Below, piece after piece: positions 12,408-25,195 of a stretch of DNA of 64,000 nt. The first letter of the stretch is position 1, and each line of letters starts with the position of its first letter. The notes beneath the pieces were generated by a model. It had not been told where the DNA came from, searched no databases, and saw only the letters and a program-made list of their open reading frames with translations. Where the stretch lies: NCBI GenBank assembly GCA_963693285.1, contig OY848918.1, forward strand, positions 2,729,376 through 2,793,375, written 5' to 3'. This DNA is from Xestospongia muta (taxonomy: Eukaryota > Porifera > Demospongiae > Haplosclerida > Petrosiidae). The position numbers were made by a program, and so were the translations under genes.

Positions 12408-12448
12408 CTAGAAACACCAACCAGGCAGGAAAAACAATAGCACTAGTA
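12408..12448 (-). pseudogene. Relic receptor exon 1, part left of the transposon
   Basis: Reverse strand reads the end of a receptor signal-peptide exon (LVLLFFLPGWCF then stop), closely matching exon 1 of genes 2, 3 and 5. It is cut at the TA at 12447-12448 by the transposon and continues at 17727. Confidence 0.7.
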
Positions 12449-12834
12449 GGGTAAACGGCGAATAAACGGACGGGTCCTTTCATCGGACGCTATATCTTCA
12501 GACCTGAAGATGCTATTGTCATGGAACAAACTGAATTTGAAAGAGAAGGCTTTTAAACCTTGGAGTTGCAAAAATTAAGTAGATCGCAAGTATAGCCTTG
12601 ATGTTAGAGACGGGAGAAAAAGAAGTCTTGGTAAATGTTTAATCGAACGGGTGGTACCATTGAACGGACAGCGCTTAACACTCGAGATAGAACTAACCAA
12701 TTGCTCCAAATCTAACAAATATAGTTTGTCCATTTATCGAAACACATCTGTAATAAATTTCAGCTAAAGCTGACTACGATGTGACTGACTAGAGTAGATG
12801 AGAAATCTTTAATATACGGACCATTAAACGGACA
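12449..12834 (+). repeat. Left terminal inverted repeat of the transposon
   Basis: 386 bp, the inverse of 17341-17726, from GGGTAAACGG to CATTAAACGGACA. It contains short inner repeats of the type AAACGGAC, possible transposase binding sites. Confidence 0.9.
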
Positions 12835-13015
12835 TACGTAATAAAAGGGTGTGACTTTCATTATGTTAAAATATTTATTGTAGCAATAGTATATATGCAG
12901 GCCTAATTATGACATGAATACAAAAAAAAACAGACATATATCTTGGAAAGACTGTATTTTTTATCTTGGTTTCAACAGCAAATGTGTATGTTAAATTGTT
13001 ACATGAATACAAAAA

Positions 13016-16000
13016 TTATTGACATTTGTCACAGAAGAAGTTGACAGTATTTTTCATCTTTAGTTTCAATCCAACACAAACTTGATGAAACCATCCTCCA
13101 CAGTACTCACATTCTACCCACTTATAAGCTTTGGGATGATCACATCTTCTGTCTTCACAATTTGTAATAACTTGTCCAGTGTCTGCAGGATACAAAATAA
13201 TATTTATAAACTAAAAATTAATAATAATTACTTCTCTCATTAACATTAGTGCATGTAGATCTAGTACCTCGTTTAATTACTCCAGTAGGAACAATATCTG
13301 TATCAATAAATACATTGTATTCTAATTGACATAAAACAACTATTACCTCTCTCATTAGTAAGCCGAGTGCATGTAGATCTAGTACTTCGTCCATTTACAG
13401 CAATATCTTATCAATAAATATATAATATACTATAGTTGACAATAAAACAACTATTACCTCTCTCATTAGTAAGCTGAGTGCATGTAGATCTAGTACTTCG
13501 TCCATTTACAGCAATATCTTATCAATAAATATATTATATACTATAATTGACCATAAAACAACTATTACCTCTCTCATTAGTAAGCCGAGTGCATGTAGAT
13601 CTAGTACTTCGTCCATTTATAGCAATATCTTATCAATAAATATATTATATACTATAATTGACCATAAAAAACTATTACCTCTCTCATTAGTAAGTTGAGT
13701 ACATGTAGATCTAGTACTTCATCCATTTACAGCAATATCTTATCAATAAATGTATTATATACTATAGTTGACCATAAAACAACTATTACCTCTCTCATTA
13801 GTAAGTTGAGTATGTGTAGACCTAGTAACTCGTCTAGTTACTTCAGTAGGAACAACATCTATATCAATAAATACATTATACTCTAGTTAACTAGAAAAGT
13901 GCTATTACCTCTCTCATTAGTAAGCTGAGTCCATGTAGATCTAGTACTTCGTCCATTTACAGCAATATCTTATCAATAAATATATTATATACTATAGTTG
14001 ACCATAAAACAATTATTACCTCTCTCATTAGTAAGCTGAGTGCCTGTAGATCTAGTACTTCGTCCATTTACAGCAATATCTTATCAATAAATATATTATA
14101 TACTATAGTTGACCATAAAACAACTATTACCTCTCTCATTAGTAAGTTGAGTATGTGTAGACCTAGTAACTCGTCTAGTTACTTCAGTAGGAACAACATC
14201 TATATCAATAAATACATTATACTCTAGTTAACTAGAAAAGTGCTATTACCTCTCCATTAGTAAGCCGAGTGCATGTAGATCTAGTACTTCGTCCATTTAC
14301 AGCAATATCTTATCAATAAATATATAATATACTATAGTTGACAATAAAACAACTATTACCTCTCTCATTAGTAAGCCGAGTGCACGTAGATTTAGTATCT
14401 TGTCCATTTACAGCAATATCTTATCAATAAATATATTATATACTATAATTGACCATAAAAAACTATTACCTCTCTCATTAGTAACTTGAGTATGTGTAGA
14501 TCTAGTACCTCGTCTATTTACTCCAGTAGGAACAACATCTATATCAATAAATACATTATACTCTAGTTAACTGGAAAAGTGCTATTACCTCTCTCTTTAG
14601 TAAAATCACTGCACATAGTACTACCACCATGTCCAGTAGTAGCAACATCTGTATCAATAAATATATTATATACTATAATTGACCATAAAAAAACTATTAC
14701 CTCTCTCATTAGTAAGCTGAGTGCCTATAGATCTAGTATCTCGTCCATTTATAGCAATATCTTATCAATTAATATATTATATACTCTAGTTGACCATAAA
14801 AATACTATTACCTCTCTCATTAGTAAGTTGAGTATGTGAAGATCTAGCACCTCGTACAGTTATTCCAGTAAGAACAACATCTGTATAATTATATTCATTA
14901 TCATCTACAACTATCACCTCTCTCATTAACACTGCTAGTAAGTTGAGTTCATGTAGACCTCTTACTTTGTCAAGCTATTCCAGTGGGAATATTCTCTATC
15001 ATAAATACCAGCAAAATTATGATACATTAATCTTCTATCTTTGCAAATCATGAGTCCAGTTATAGAAATAGTGTTTATTATATCTGATACTCATACAACT
15101 TCTGTAAATAATTTGATGTCAATTTATCATGCCAGCACAAATTGCCAAAACCCAAGTTTTAATAAGAGTTGCAGTGATTATATAGCTCAATAGATGTTGT
15201 TCTACTGGAGTAACTGGAGGAGGTAGTAGATCTACACTACACATACTCAACTTACTAGTGATGTTATTGAAAGAGGTAACAGTGCATATATAGTTGATTA
15301 TGAATATACACAAGTCACACACAGTTTAATTACTAACCTTGTAGTAGTAGTTTCTGTTCATTCTCTATCTTTTCTTTCTGTTTGTTAATCTTTTCTTGCT
15401 GTTCTTGAATCCGTTTCAGTTGTGCCTCAATCTTCCGTTGGTGCTGCTTTTTCTTTTCTTCATTCTTTTCATCACGTTTTCTTTCCCTTTCCATTTTGTT
15501 TAGTTCTTTTCTTTTGATTTCAGCTATTATTTTCTCTTCCCTTTCTTTTAATCTTTTTCGATTTTCTTTACTTGTGATCACTTTAACAGAGGAAGAAGGA
15601 TTAGATAAAACAGGTAACTTGATATGAGATGTTTGTTTGTCCAATACTTTAGCCAATGCTCCAGTTGGTTTGAGCAGATTGAAAGGTTGATGTCTACTAG
15701 CTATGTTGGTGTCGAGCTGTTTCGGAGAAGTAAATGTATGCTGTAACCTCAGCCATGCATTATAACGGGTATCGGTATCAATATCATAACCTTCCTCTTG
15801 TCTTCTTCTATATCTTGCTTCTTCTTCAGCAGTAAATACGTCATCTTCTGTTATTGTGTCATCATTGTTCCTCTCTGGTGACAGTAATGAATCATAATAT
15901 AATGGATCATAACATGACATCCTACTTGATGATCTTAACTTTGATAGATTAGAAGGACTTAAATGACATGAATGTGATGGTGTGATATTGATAGAGTGCA

Positions 16001-17257
16001 ACTGAGAATGGGTAAGGGTAGAAGGTGGAGTAGAGTGATAAACGTGGACATGAAAATGAGGCTGGGGTTGAGGTGTCTGAAGATGCTGCAGAAATAGGAT
16101 GTGTTGACTTAATAAGGGGGAACTCTTATCTTCAACAGGGAGCAATTTTGTCTTGTCAAGAGGGTAAATACCTGTGTTATGAAATCCTGAAATTATATTC
16201 AAAGGTGTCATAGCTTTCAGCCATGCTTTGCTAAATATTGCAGAAAAGGAAAACTTAGAAATGACTTTTCCGGGGTTCTTTAAAAGGAATGCATGACATT
16301 CTTCTCTCCATGCTTGTTTAAGGGGAGAAAAAGCACCTTTATCCAATGGTTGGGTGCAGTGTGTACTGTTGGGAGGGAGACACATTACTATGATTTCCTC
16401 ATTTGCTGCCCTATGTATGAAATCAGGTGTGAAATGAGACGAATGACCATCCATTAGTATCAATAATGGACGAGCTGGTGGGGCATATCTTAGGAAATGA
16501 AAAGTAAACCAATCAGAGAAAATTTCTTTGTTGATGCAACCACTTTCAGACAAACCATACATTGTTCCTGGAACTTCCCCTACATCCATTCCATCTTGTA
16601 GTGTTTGCGATTTAAAAATTACTAGAGGAGGCATGCAGTAACCTCCAGCACTAACACAGGCTAGAACAGTAACTTGGCTCTTCTTGCCATTAGTAAGAGA
16701 TGTTGGATGCTTTTGACCTTTTTTTGCAACTACTTTTGGTGGAGGTGGATCTAGTGGAATTCCTGTCTCATCTAAATTGAAGATCTGGCATGGGCACTCT
16801 TGTAATCCTTCTTTAGACAAGGTTTGACATAATAAATCAAAGTACCTTTCTAGTGCCACTTTATTTGTTCCAATTGCTCTAGCATGAGAAACACATTCAC
16901 TTACTCTTAATGATAATTCTGGATGTCTACTAACAAAAGATTTCCACCAGCTAGTTGTTACATTAGCCTTTATTCCCTTTTCATTGACCACCTCCTGTGC
17001 AATAGTAATAGCTTCTTTTCTTGTACGAGCACAGCCTAATTTCGCACAGTTTATTAAAAATGATGACAAGTTTGTTTCCTCAATAGAGTCTAAGTGCTTG
17101 TGGCGACCACGTCTAGCATTAAGTGCTACTTTACCCGACACATGATCATAAAGAGTAGATTTGGCTATACCATACTCTTCTGCCGCTCTTCTTATTGACA
17201 AACCATCATGAACTGACTGGACTGCTCTTTTTAGTCTATCCTTATCAGGTTGGGTAG
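13016..17257 (-). CDS. DDE transposase (pogo/Tigger type) with mini-exon repeat region and C-terminal PHD finger
   Basis: The main exon (about 17257-15335) holds a psq-type helix-turn-helix (LSIRRAAEEYGIAKSTLYDH), a CENP-B-like DNA-binding region, then a DDE domain with the acidic positions in FNLDETGI, LILMDGHSSH and PLDKGAFSPLK, and a long charged coiled coil rich in K, E and R. No in-frame ATG precedes the helix-turn-helix before a stop; CTTCAG near 17258 is a likely acceptor, so the first exon is unplaced. The main exon ends CAAG|gttagt in the phase needed by the repeated 60-69 nt exons at 13237-14990. The last exon (13182-13016) is a PHD finger, C-x4-C-x10-C-x2-C-x4-H-x2-C-x14-C-x2-C, followed by a stop. 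All three acidic residues and the domain are intact, so activity is possible. Use of the mini-exons in mRNA is inferred from phase. Confidence 0.8.
13237..14990 (-). repeat. Tandem array of about 16 mini-exon plus intron units
   Basis: Units of about 110-119 bp, each a 60- or 69-nt exon flanked by AG and GTAATAG and an AT-rich intron with TTTATTGATAAG. Exons are phase-symmetric and encode about 20 residues such as IAVNGRSTRSTCTRLTNER or VVPTEVTRRVTRSTHTQLT. Two exon types alternate irregularly, indicating unequal exchange. A further unit at about 15190-15262 lies in the opposite orientation. Confidence 0.85.
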
Positions 17258-17340
17258 ACTGAAGTGGAATAAAATGGCTTTGCTGTGCTATGATGAAATT
17301 TTCGCTTCATACACGTGCCTGTCACCCGGCCTACCGTAGT

Positions 17341-17726
17341 TGTCCGTTTAATGGTCCGTATATTAAAGATTTCTCATCTACTATAGTCAGTCACATCGTA
17401 GTCAGCTTTAGCTGAAATTTATTACAAATGTGTTTCGATAAATGGACAAAATATATTTGTTAGATTTTAAGCAATTGGTTAGTTCTATCTCGAGTGTTAA
17501 ATGCTGTCCGTTCAATGGTACCACCCGTTCGAGTAAACATTTACCAAGACTTCTTTTTCTCCCGTCTCTAACATCAAGGCTATACTTGCGATCTACTTAA
17601 TTTTTGCAACTCCAAGGTTTAAAAGCCTACTCTTTCAAATTCAGTTTGTTCCATATCAATAGCATCTTCAGGTCTGAAGATATAGCGTCCGATAAAAGGA
17701 CCCGTCCGTTTATTCGCCGTTTACCC
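17341..17726 (-). repeat. Right terminal inverted repeat of the transposon
   Basis: 386 bp, the inverse of 12449-12834. The transposase gene reads inward from just inside this end, so its promoter probably lies here. Confidence 0.9.
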
Positions 17727-17880
17727 TAGTTTCAACATGAGGATATATAGGTAAGAAATTATTCTGCATGTAAACTATTTCAATCATCTCTTTGTCAGCA
17801 AATGCATCAAACGTCTGTGTATGTTATTATAACAGCTCAGCACTAGTCCTACACACTTATTCTATCCTTACCTCCTTAAA
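17727..17880 (-). pseudogene. Relic receptor exon 1 and 5' flank, part right of the transposon
   Basis: Reverse strand carries an ATG and the first codons (MLKL) of a receptor signal peptide, then upstream sequence matching the 5' flanks of genes 2, 3 and 5 (for example GTAAGAAATTAT, CTTTGTCAGCAAATGCAT). It joins the relic at 12408-12448 across the transposon. No later receptor exons follow. Confidence 0.7.
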
Positions 17881-18506
17881 TGGTTTAATATGTGATAATA
17901 ATACGATGTAGATTGAGAACTTTCTCTACAAAATAGACACATGGTTAAATGGTTTATATTATGATAATAATACAATGTAGCTACTATAAGTGAATAAATT
18001 CATAAAGTGTAATTTAGTAATTTAAAGACTGAACCTTTATAAATTTTTATTAATTTGAAAAACTTGCCACTCTAGATCTTTTGTAAATTCCAGCCATTGT
18101 TTATGTAGTCTACTCAGCCCTTTAATTTTTCTTGACAATACTTACTTCAACTCAAACGTTTTTCACATATGCAAGTTATGCTTCTTTTTTAAAATAGCAT
18201 AAGATCATACATTATTCTTTTCCTATTCTAGCATATATAATTTTATAATAAAGCAGCACTGATCATGATCCACTTTACAAGTGATTATACTAATAAATTA
18301 AACAATATATAGTATCATATCTCATTGTTCAACTACTCCTCATGTTGTGTAGTTCCAATTAGTGCTATCTCATTTTTAATGTCAGAATAAACTAGATTAC
18401 TAATTCCATTTATTTATGAACTTATTCCAAAAGAATTATTTTGTACATTAATGTAAGTTACAAAGTATTAAATTCTTTCACATATCATTGTCTAATCTTC
18501 CTCATG
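17881..18506. other. Intergenic spacer
   Basis: AT-rich. Near 17875-17990 there is a short tandem duplication of a motif around TTAAATGGTTTA that also occurs upstream of the receptor genes. Nothing else recognisable. Confidence 0.5.
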
Positions 18507-21500
18507 TTATGATGTTCCAACTACAAAGAAAGGTGATGTCTCCCTCTCAATGTCAGTTGGTAGAACATCATGTATACCAGAGTTCCCCTGTTGAGAGGGC
18601 TAATATTAAAAATAAATACTGAAAAAAATAAAGACAATATAATGTACCTCCTCTGAAGGAATTGTAGATGGTTTATTTAGAAGGTTTTGTATTTCCCTTT
18701 CTGCTTCTTGGATAGGTAAAAAGAGGTGTTGCTGCTGTTGTGTTGATAACAAGTCTTTAAAATTTGTTATTGATGATTCAAATCTGTCAATATAAACAGA
18801 AATAAAACAGTGACATCACACTTCAACAACATATATGCTGTTTATAAATTGAAAATACTAGCTGTCAATTTATAATTGGAATGTCATAGACATTAAATAT
18901 TAAAATACATATTTTACCTTGTTTCTTCAATGCTGCTGTGATTTGACGTACCAGGAACTGGGTATGCATCTAAAAAGTTCATATCATATACATACATACA
19001 TATGTATATAAGGTTCTACATAATAGACAATTGTATTTGTCTTCTATCTTTTTTTATTGAAGAGAGGATTGGTAAATTTATTGATATCCTTACCAGCTGG
19101 TGACTTGGTTTGAGAATGACCATCATGATATTTATTACAAAGAGGATAGTATACATCATCTGATTCTTTCATTATAGTTGTTGCTCAGATCTAGTGGATA
19201 AATCTTTAACTAGTGGAACTTCTGGTTTATAAGTACTGTAAGAGAGAGAACACAACTATATGTCACTAGTTGTATATTATATAACTAACTTATGATCATG
19301 TGTGTTGTCATTGGTAGAGGTTTTATTGTGATGATCTCGAGTTAATGAATTCATCATTTTATCACCAATATTGCTTAAAGTTTTATCTTCTTGTTTTATA
19401 AGAACATCACAAATTTGTCTTAAAAATTGGACTGGATTATCATTACCAACAATCTGTCTTTGTAACTCTCCAACTATTTTGGTAGCTTTGTCATATGCTG
19501 TACCATTTATACTTGTTACATCATTTCTAACATGTGTAGCTAATAACTTCTCAGAAATAAGACTATTAACAATACAAAGAGGATCAGCTTCAATAGCATT
19601 ACAAAGACTAGCAGAATGGACTTGAAATATCTCTGATGGATCACCATTGACTAACAAAAGTAGAAAGAGGTAATGATTATTAAATTTACTGAGAGACTTA
19701 CCAGATGACATGGTCTGGTATAACATGATACTTATCATAAAGATGGTGGTATATACCATATAATTCTTCTCGTGATTGTTCCTCAGGATTGATAAAATTA
19801 TACTTGATATGAACTGCCATATCAATTAGACCAATTTTACACAGAGCATTAACTAGAGGGTCTAATGGCTTATCAAAATTATTAAGTCTCCATTGAAGTA
19901 GAACTTCTCTAGTACATTGAAGGGATTCATAATATTTTGTTTCAATATCATGAAGTTGACCTGGTGTTAGACCAAGTTCATATCCAAAATTAAACCACTT
20001 TTCTTTCAAATGATTTTTATTTGTGATAACCTGGAGTATATCTCCAAACAATGGATCTGTTTCTAGTAAAATAAATTATATAATTGTAATTATAATTAGT
20101 ATGATATACATATTATATGTTCATACTTTTAGAAAAGCATCCTGTATCTGGTGTTAAAGGAGGACTTAATGAGGGCAAAGAAAGATGCCCATTGCCTACA
20201 AATTTGATAGTCAATATTATGATAAAATCTACATAACAACATATACCTGGTAAAGTGATTGTAGCTGTAGTAGGAGGAGTAACACCATTGAATGTGACAG
20301 TTACATTTTGACTTCTTATATTATATCCAATTTTGCCACGTTCAAATTTTAGTCGGAAACGAGGAGGGTAAGAACATTTATGTTCTAGTAGATCAAGCAT
20401 CTCTATATCATCACTTGTTACTTCTCCATCTTCACAACCCATCACCTTATAATAATCAATGGAGTCCTCTGATATCTACATGTAATAGTTAACTATAATT
20501 ATCATAACAACAACATTCCTTACATAATCATAGTTAACTCCATAATATGACCAGTCCCAACCATGTATACTATCAGGATCAAGAGTGATGGAAACATGAC
20601 CACTTGCAGTAAATTGCACTGGTGAATAGGATGATTGGTGATAGCCCTCTCTATGACACTGTTCCTCTAACATCTACATCATTAAATGCATTGGATTATA
20701 ATCATTAGAATCAAAAGTACAAAACTGACCTTCATACAACCTTTCTGTCGATGTAAAAAGCTAAATTCTACAAATAAAGTATCATCTTTTCTCTTATCAG
20801 CTCGAGCTATGAGATATTTCTTTGGTATCTCTTTAAATGTACTGCGTTTAGTAGCAATACAGTTAGAACAAAAGTGAGGAGCAACAAATTTGACCACATT
20901 AGACTCAATGGTCACTTGGTATTCATGGTTTTGTTTAAAAGTAAACATACTGTTTCTTTTAAAAGACTCATCATCTGCTGTTAGTAGATATAGTTGGTTA
21001 TTACAATCCTTCATATTAGATACATCAATGTGATGAGGTATATATAATTCAGCTGGTTTTATTAACTGACAGTTGATATATATCCATACAATAGGAGAGA
21101 CTGGAATATAATCATCTTCAAACTTAAATTTATCACTAAACAAACAGACACCAAACCAGACAGTAACTGTATGTTCTATAGCTCCTTCTGGTATAATGAG
21201 AGTAACACCATATTGACTACAATGATGTACTAAACCAGTAGTAGGGACTTCTAACAATGTTAGTTCTCCAAAGATATCTATTATGGAAGAAATAATCATA
21301 TTTTATGTTGAAATTATTATTGTAATATAGTATTTAGTTAAGTGTATGTATTATTTTATCAATATGTTATTACCCAGTACACTTCGTATTATTACTAGAA
21401 AAGAAAGGTTATAATATACATGTATTCTAACATTTTACACCTGTATCTATCTCTAGTGATTGTTTTACTGATGCTGCTTTTAGTAAACATGGAACATGTC

Positions 21501-24500
21501 TGTCATTATAGGTAATACTTGTAATGTAAATAAATAAAATTCAATATGTGCAGCTGTTTATTAATACATTTAGTTTAATTTAGTATTAATTGTTTTCTTT
21601 CAGTAGTTGCATACAACAGTTAGGATTATAAAAGGGGTCATTTAATACATTAACTACATGACTCCAATAATCAAACTAATCATTGACTACATACAAAGTA
21701 TACCAGGTAATGAAAACGAAGAAGATAGGAAATATATCAAACAACTCTATATGATGATTACCTGTTGTTACTTCAAGGTTACTATCTGATAAACAAGCAG
21801 TTCTTACAAAAAGTAGTTCTTCATTATCATAGTCAGTAGACAGACTATATTGTAGAGAGGTTTCTTAACATAATATATATTATCAACAGTAAAATTATAC
21901 TATATCATCATTATTACCTCATCAAACTCTTCTAGAGACTTTTCCTCATCTCTCATACAGTCATTATTTGGAGTTTCACTGTTAACAAAAGTTAATGTCA
22001 CAGTTAAAAGTGATTGGTTGTTGTAACTATATGTCTGCTAAACATTCAAGGATAGTAGTCATAACTGCTATGAGTAAATTATGATAGGACACATAACCAA
22101 CACTGTGAACGCTACAGTAAGTGTACACTCACTCATTGATTAGTGTATATGATGTTCACAACATCTAACACATATATGTATTATATTTTCAGCTTGCTAC
22201 TAAATATTTCTCATTGCAGCTATAACATAAATTAAATGAGGGTGGTATAATATAATATGGTATAGTCATTTATTTTCATTAGATAAAGAATCAATCAATT
22301 ATAATTTACTTAATATACTTAATATAGACTTACTTCAACAATGGAGACTCAGAGTCATCACCTGGGAATACGATACGAAAATGTCCACTACTATAATACA
22401 TAGTTGGGTGTTCAAATTCTAAAACAGTTCTAATGAAATTTTATTATTACAAATTGACTAACTCAAGTAGTTTTTCTTCTTGACTTTTATCCAATATGGT
22501 ATGCTAAGTAATAAAACTAACACAACAATAATAAACAAGATAGCTCCGCCCACAAAACAACTAACAACAACAGACCCTATTCATATAAATTATAACAATT
22601 ATTACATTAGATATAATTCTTACATAATGGTGTTGATGTAGTAACCAAAGTTGGTGAATCAGTTGTCATGGTAACTACATGTATGATAAACAATAATATT
22701 ATATGGACAAAACAACTAACAACAACAGACCCTATTCATATGAATTATAATTATCATCACATTAGATATAATTCTTACATAATGATGTAGATGTAGTAAC
22801 CAAAGTTGGTGGATCAGTTGTCATGGTAACTGCATGTATGACAAGCAATAATATTATATGGATCAAGTCTAAACCTAATTACATACAACTTAATACAAGA
22901 TAATTTTTATCTATTGTAGCAACAAATTTCTATGTCTAAACTAATATTGAAGGTACTTGTATATCTAATGTTACTCACCACAAATTGAAAAATCTTCTTT
23001 ACAGCATAGACTTACAGTCAGTGCTCTCCTGACAACTTCTAGTGACTTGTTAACTCTACCATATTTATCCCAAATATATACATATACTGTATATGTTCCA
23101 TTATTAGTCAGACATGTACTGATGTTATCAATAGCGTATAAACTTGTAGGTGAGAGACGACTTATGTTCTGATTAAATAAAAAACCTCCTGTATCATTAA
23201 ATACTTCAATAGCACATCCTTTAGCTTGTGATCCAGTTAGGAAAGTACAGTTTACACTGAAATATCCTGTTGAGGTATCCTCTGGTATAATAACCTCTTG
23301 TATTTCACATGTATCTAATGTAAGTGAAGATATTATGTAATTATATGAATATCATCCTACATGAACTTTGTGTTTACTAACAATTAAAATACTCTTGAAT
23401 TTAACAACTACTAATTTAGTAATACTTCTAGTTTAATTAAAGTTATAGCAACTTCGAATTTTATTGATTATTATTGTAGTTGTAACATGAGTACATGTAA
23501 TTTAATATCAGGTTAAAAGGTTCTATGTTCATAAAAACTGTAGTTATTGTTCTCTTACTTTGGTTTATAATATGTAATTCATGATCTCCTGATGATATAG
23601 TAACATTACAGTTCATTTTATTAGAATGAAGTATCACTGACAGATCAATCAATCCACTCTCATCAATAGTTGTCCTACTAACTCGATAAAAATTATTATT
23701 ACCACAATTTGATGATAAATTAAATTGTCGAGGTATTGATAGCAGACATGATATATTGACCTAATATAATGGGTGTGGTCTAATTAAAAGTAGCAGACAA
23801 TCTACTAACCTGTATAGTAATTGTCATTATTATTTTGTTATTGATAATTTGAAGTGATGATGAACTAATATCAAAGACAGTTCTTATAGCTATTGGAGAT
23901 CAATTATTTATTATTAAAATTAATTAACTAGACTTACTAAACAGTAGATCCATTTCATATGGTTGACTTAGACCAGCTGGATTCTTATTATACACTATAA
24001 CTTTATACAGTTTGTGAGGATCTTCAAATTCGTCTGCTGATATGTTAACTGGAAATGCAGACATTGTTATATTAAATGTGGTATCATTGTCTTGGTTCAT
24101 TATTTCAATGTAAACCTCTGTAGTATCTTCAGACCAGGATCCATTAATAATTATCCCATCACAATATTGCACTACTGTCAGGTTTTCTGGAGAAGATGGA
24201 GGTCCTACATATTAAATAAATAAAAACCTTATCTGATATTTAGACTTACCTATTACTGTCAGAAAGACAGGGTCATAACAGTTTACGCCTCCAAAATTAT
24301 CAAATATATACATATCAATTTTAGTGCCATCATCTGATATTTGAACATCAGAAATAGTACAGTTTAAGTAAGAAATGTTGTTGAAACTAGTAAAGAGACA
24401 TTGATCATCCTGAACTTTACAATCATTAAAATATGCCATTGGATGACATTGTACTAGTGTCTGTGAAAAAAAGACAGCAGTCTGTCCTACATAGACAGTT

Positions 24501-24699
24501 GTGTTTGCAGGAGGACTGATCAATCCTTCATTATCTGTACACAGATAATATAATGTGGTTACTAGTTAACAAGTAACTTACAACACACATCTGATCCAAA
24601 AGGAAGCCTTGGACAAATAGGCCTGGGGTCATTACATTGAGAGCCTACTGGAAATACTAACCAGGCAGAAAAAAACAATAGCACTAGTAGTCTCATCAT
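18507..24699 (-). CDS. Gene 3: transmembrane Ig/FN3-like receptor with ZU5-UPA-death domain-CARD-like tail
   Basis: Start ATG at 24699, signal-peptide exon to 24582. Ig-like domain 24534-24250, FN3-like about 24204-23937, further ectodomain exons to about 23575, membrane-proximal domain about 23313-22978, membrane helix about 22576-22465, cytoplasmic exons about 22420-21765, ZU5 about 21280-20731, linker 20673-20528 (DWSYYGVNY), UPA-like 20475-20249, death domain about 20059-19705 (WFNFGYELGLTPGQL), CARD-like domain about 19648-19290, then tail exons. A stop at 19174-19172 in the first tail exon, with a 2-base difference from paralogues, may end the protein there. A further homologous exon reaches a TAA at 18509-18507. 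The join between the exons near 22037-21923 and 21868-21765 did not resolve in phase. Ectodomain type 1, as in genes 2 and 5. Likely a functional receptor with an uncertain C-terminus. Confidence 0.68.
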
Positions 24700-25195
24700 G
24701 AAGATAGGTAAGATATTATCCTACAAACTACTTCAATTGTCTCTTTACCAGCAAATGCATTGAATGCCAGTGTATGTTATTATAACAGCTCATTGCTGTT
24801 CCTACGCATCTATTCTATCCTTACCTCCTATTCCTACATTATTGTTCTATTCTTATGTCCTTAAATGGTTTTTATTATGATAAATAACATGATGTAGTTA
24901 CTTATTAAGTGTAAGAATAGTGGCAAAAATGTCTCAAACAAGACCACAATTTATACAGTTGTCATACAATGATAATGAGATTGTCAAAATATAACAGTAC
25001 AAGGTTAAACCTACTATGTGGCTACTGTTGCATAGGAAGTTAAGCTGTTAGATTATAGGTAGAACCTAAATGTACATCATTTATGTAATATTCACCTTTT
25101 TACTTCTATTTATCTGTTTCATTGAACTGTTCTTTCTTTGGTTACATCTCATTTCACCTGCTCTGGTTTATGTCATTTTGCCTACAAACTAAACC
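24700..25195. other. Intergenic spacer upstream of gene 3
   Basis: The first 200 bp resemble the 5' flanks of genes 2 and 5, so the promoter region is shared by duplication. The rest is AT-rich with no visible gene. Confidence 0.5.

Larger units (their letters stand above)
12449..17726 (-). mobile_element. Pogo/Tigger-like DNA transposon with 386-bp terminal inverted repeats
   Basis: The ends begin GGGTAAACGGCGAATAAACG and end with the reverse complement, flanked by a TA on each side (12447-12448, 17727-17728), the target duplication of the Tc1/mariner-pogo superfamily. The inverted repeats run 12449-12834 and 17341-17726. Between them lies one minus-strand gene for a DDE transposase with a repeat-exon array and a PHD finger. 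The arms differ at only a few scattered positions, suggesting fairly recent insertion. It interrupts a duplicate receptor exon 1. Confidence 0.88.

Noticed and set aside
13237..14990. Regularly spaced direct repeats resembling a CRISPR array
   Set aside because: The gene structure is eukaryotic, the repeated part is an in-phase exon with splice sites, and the spacers are similar to one another.
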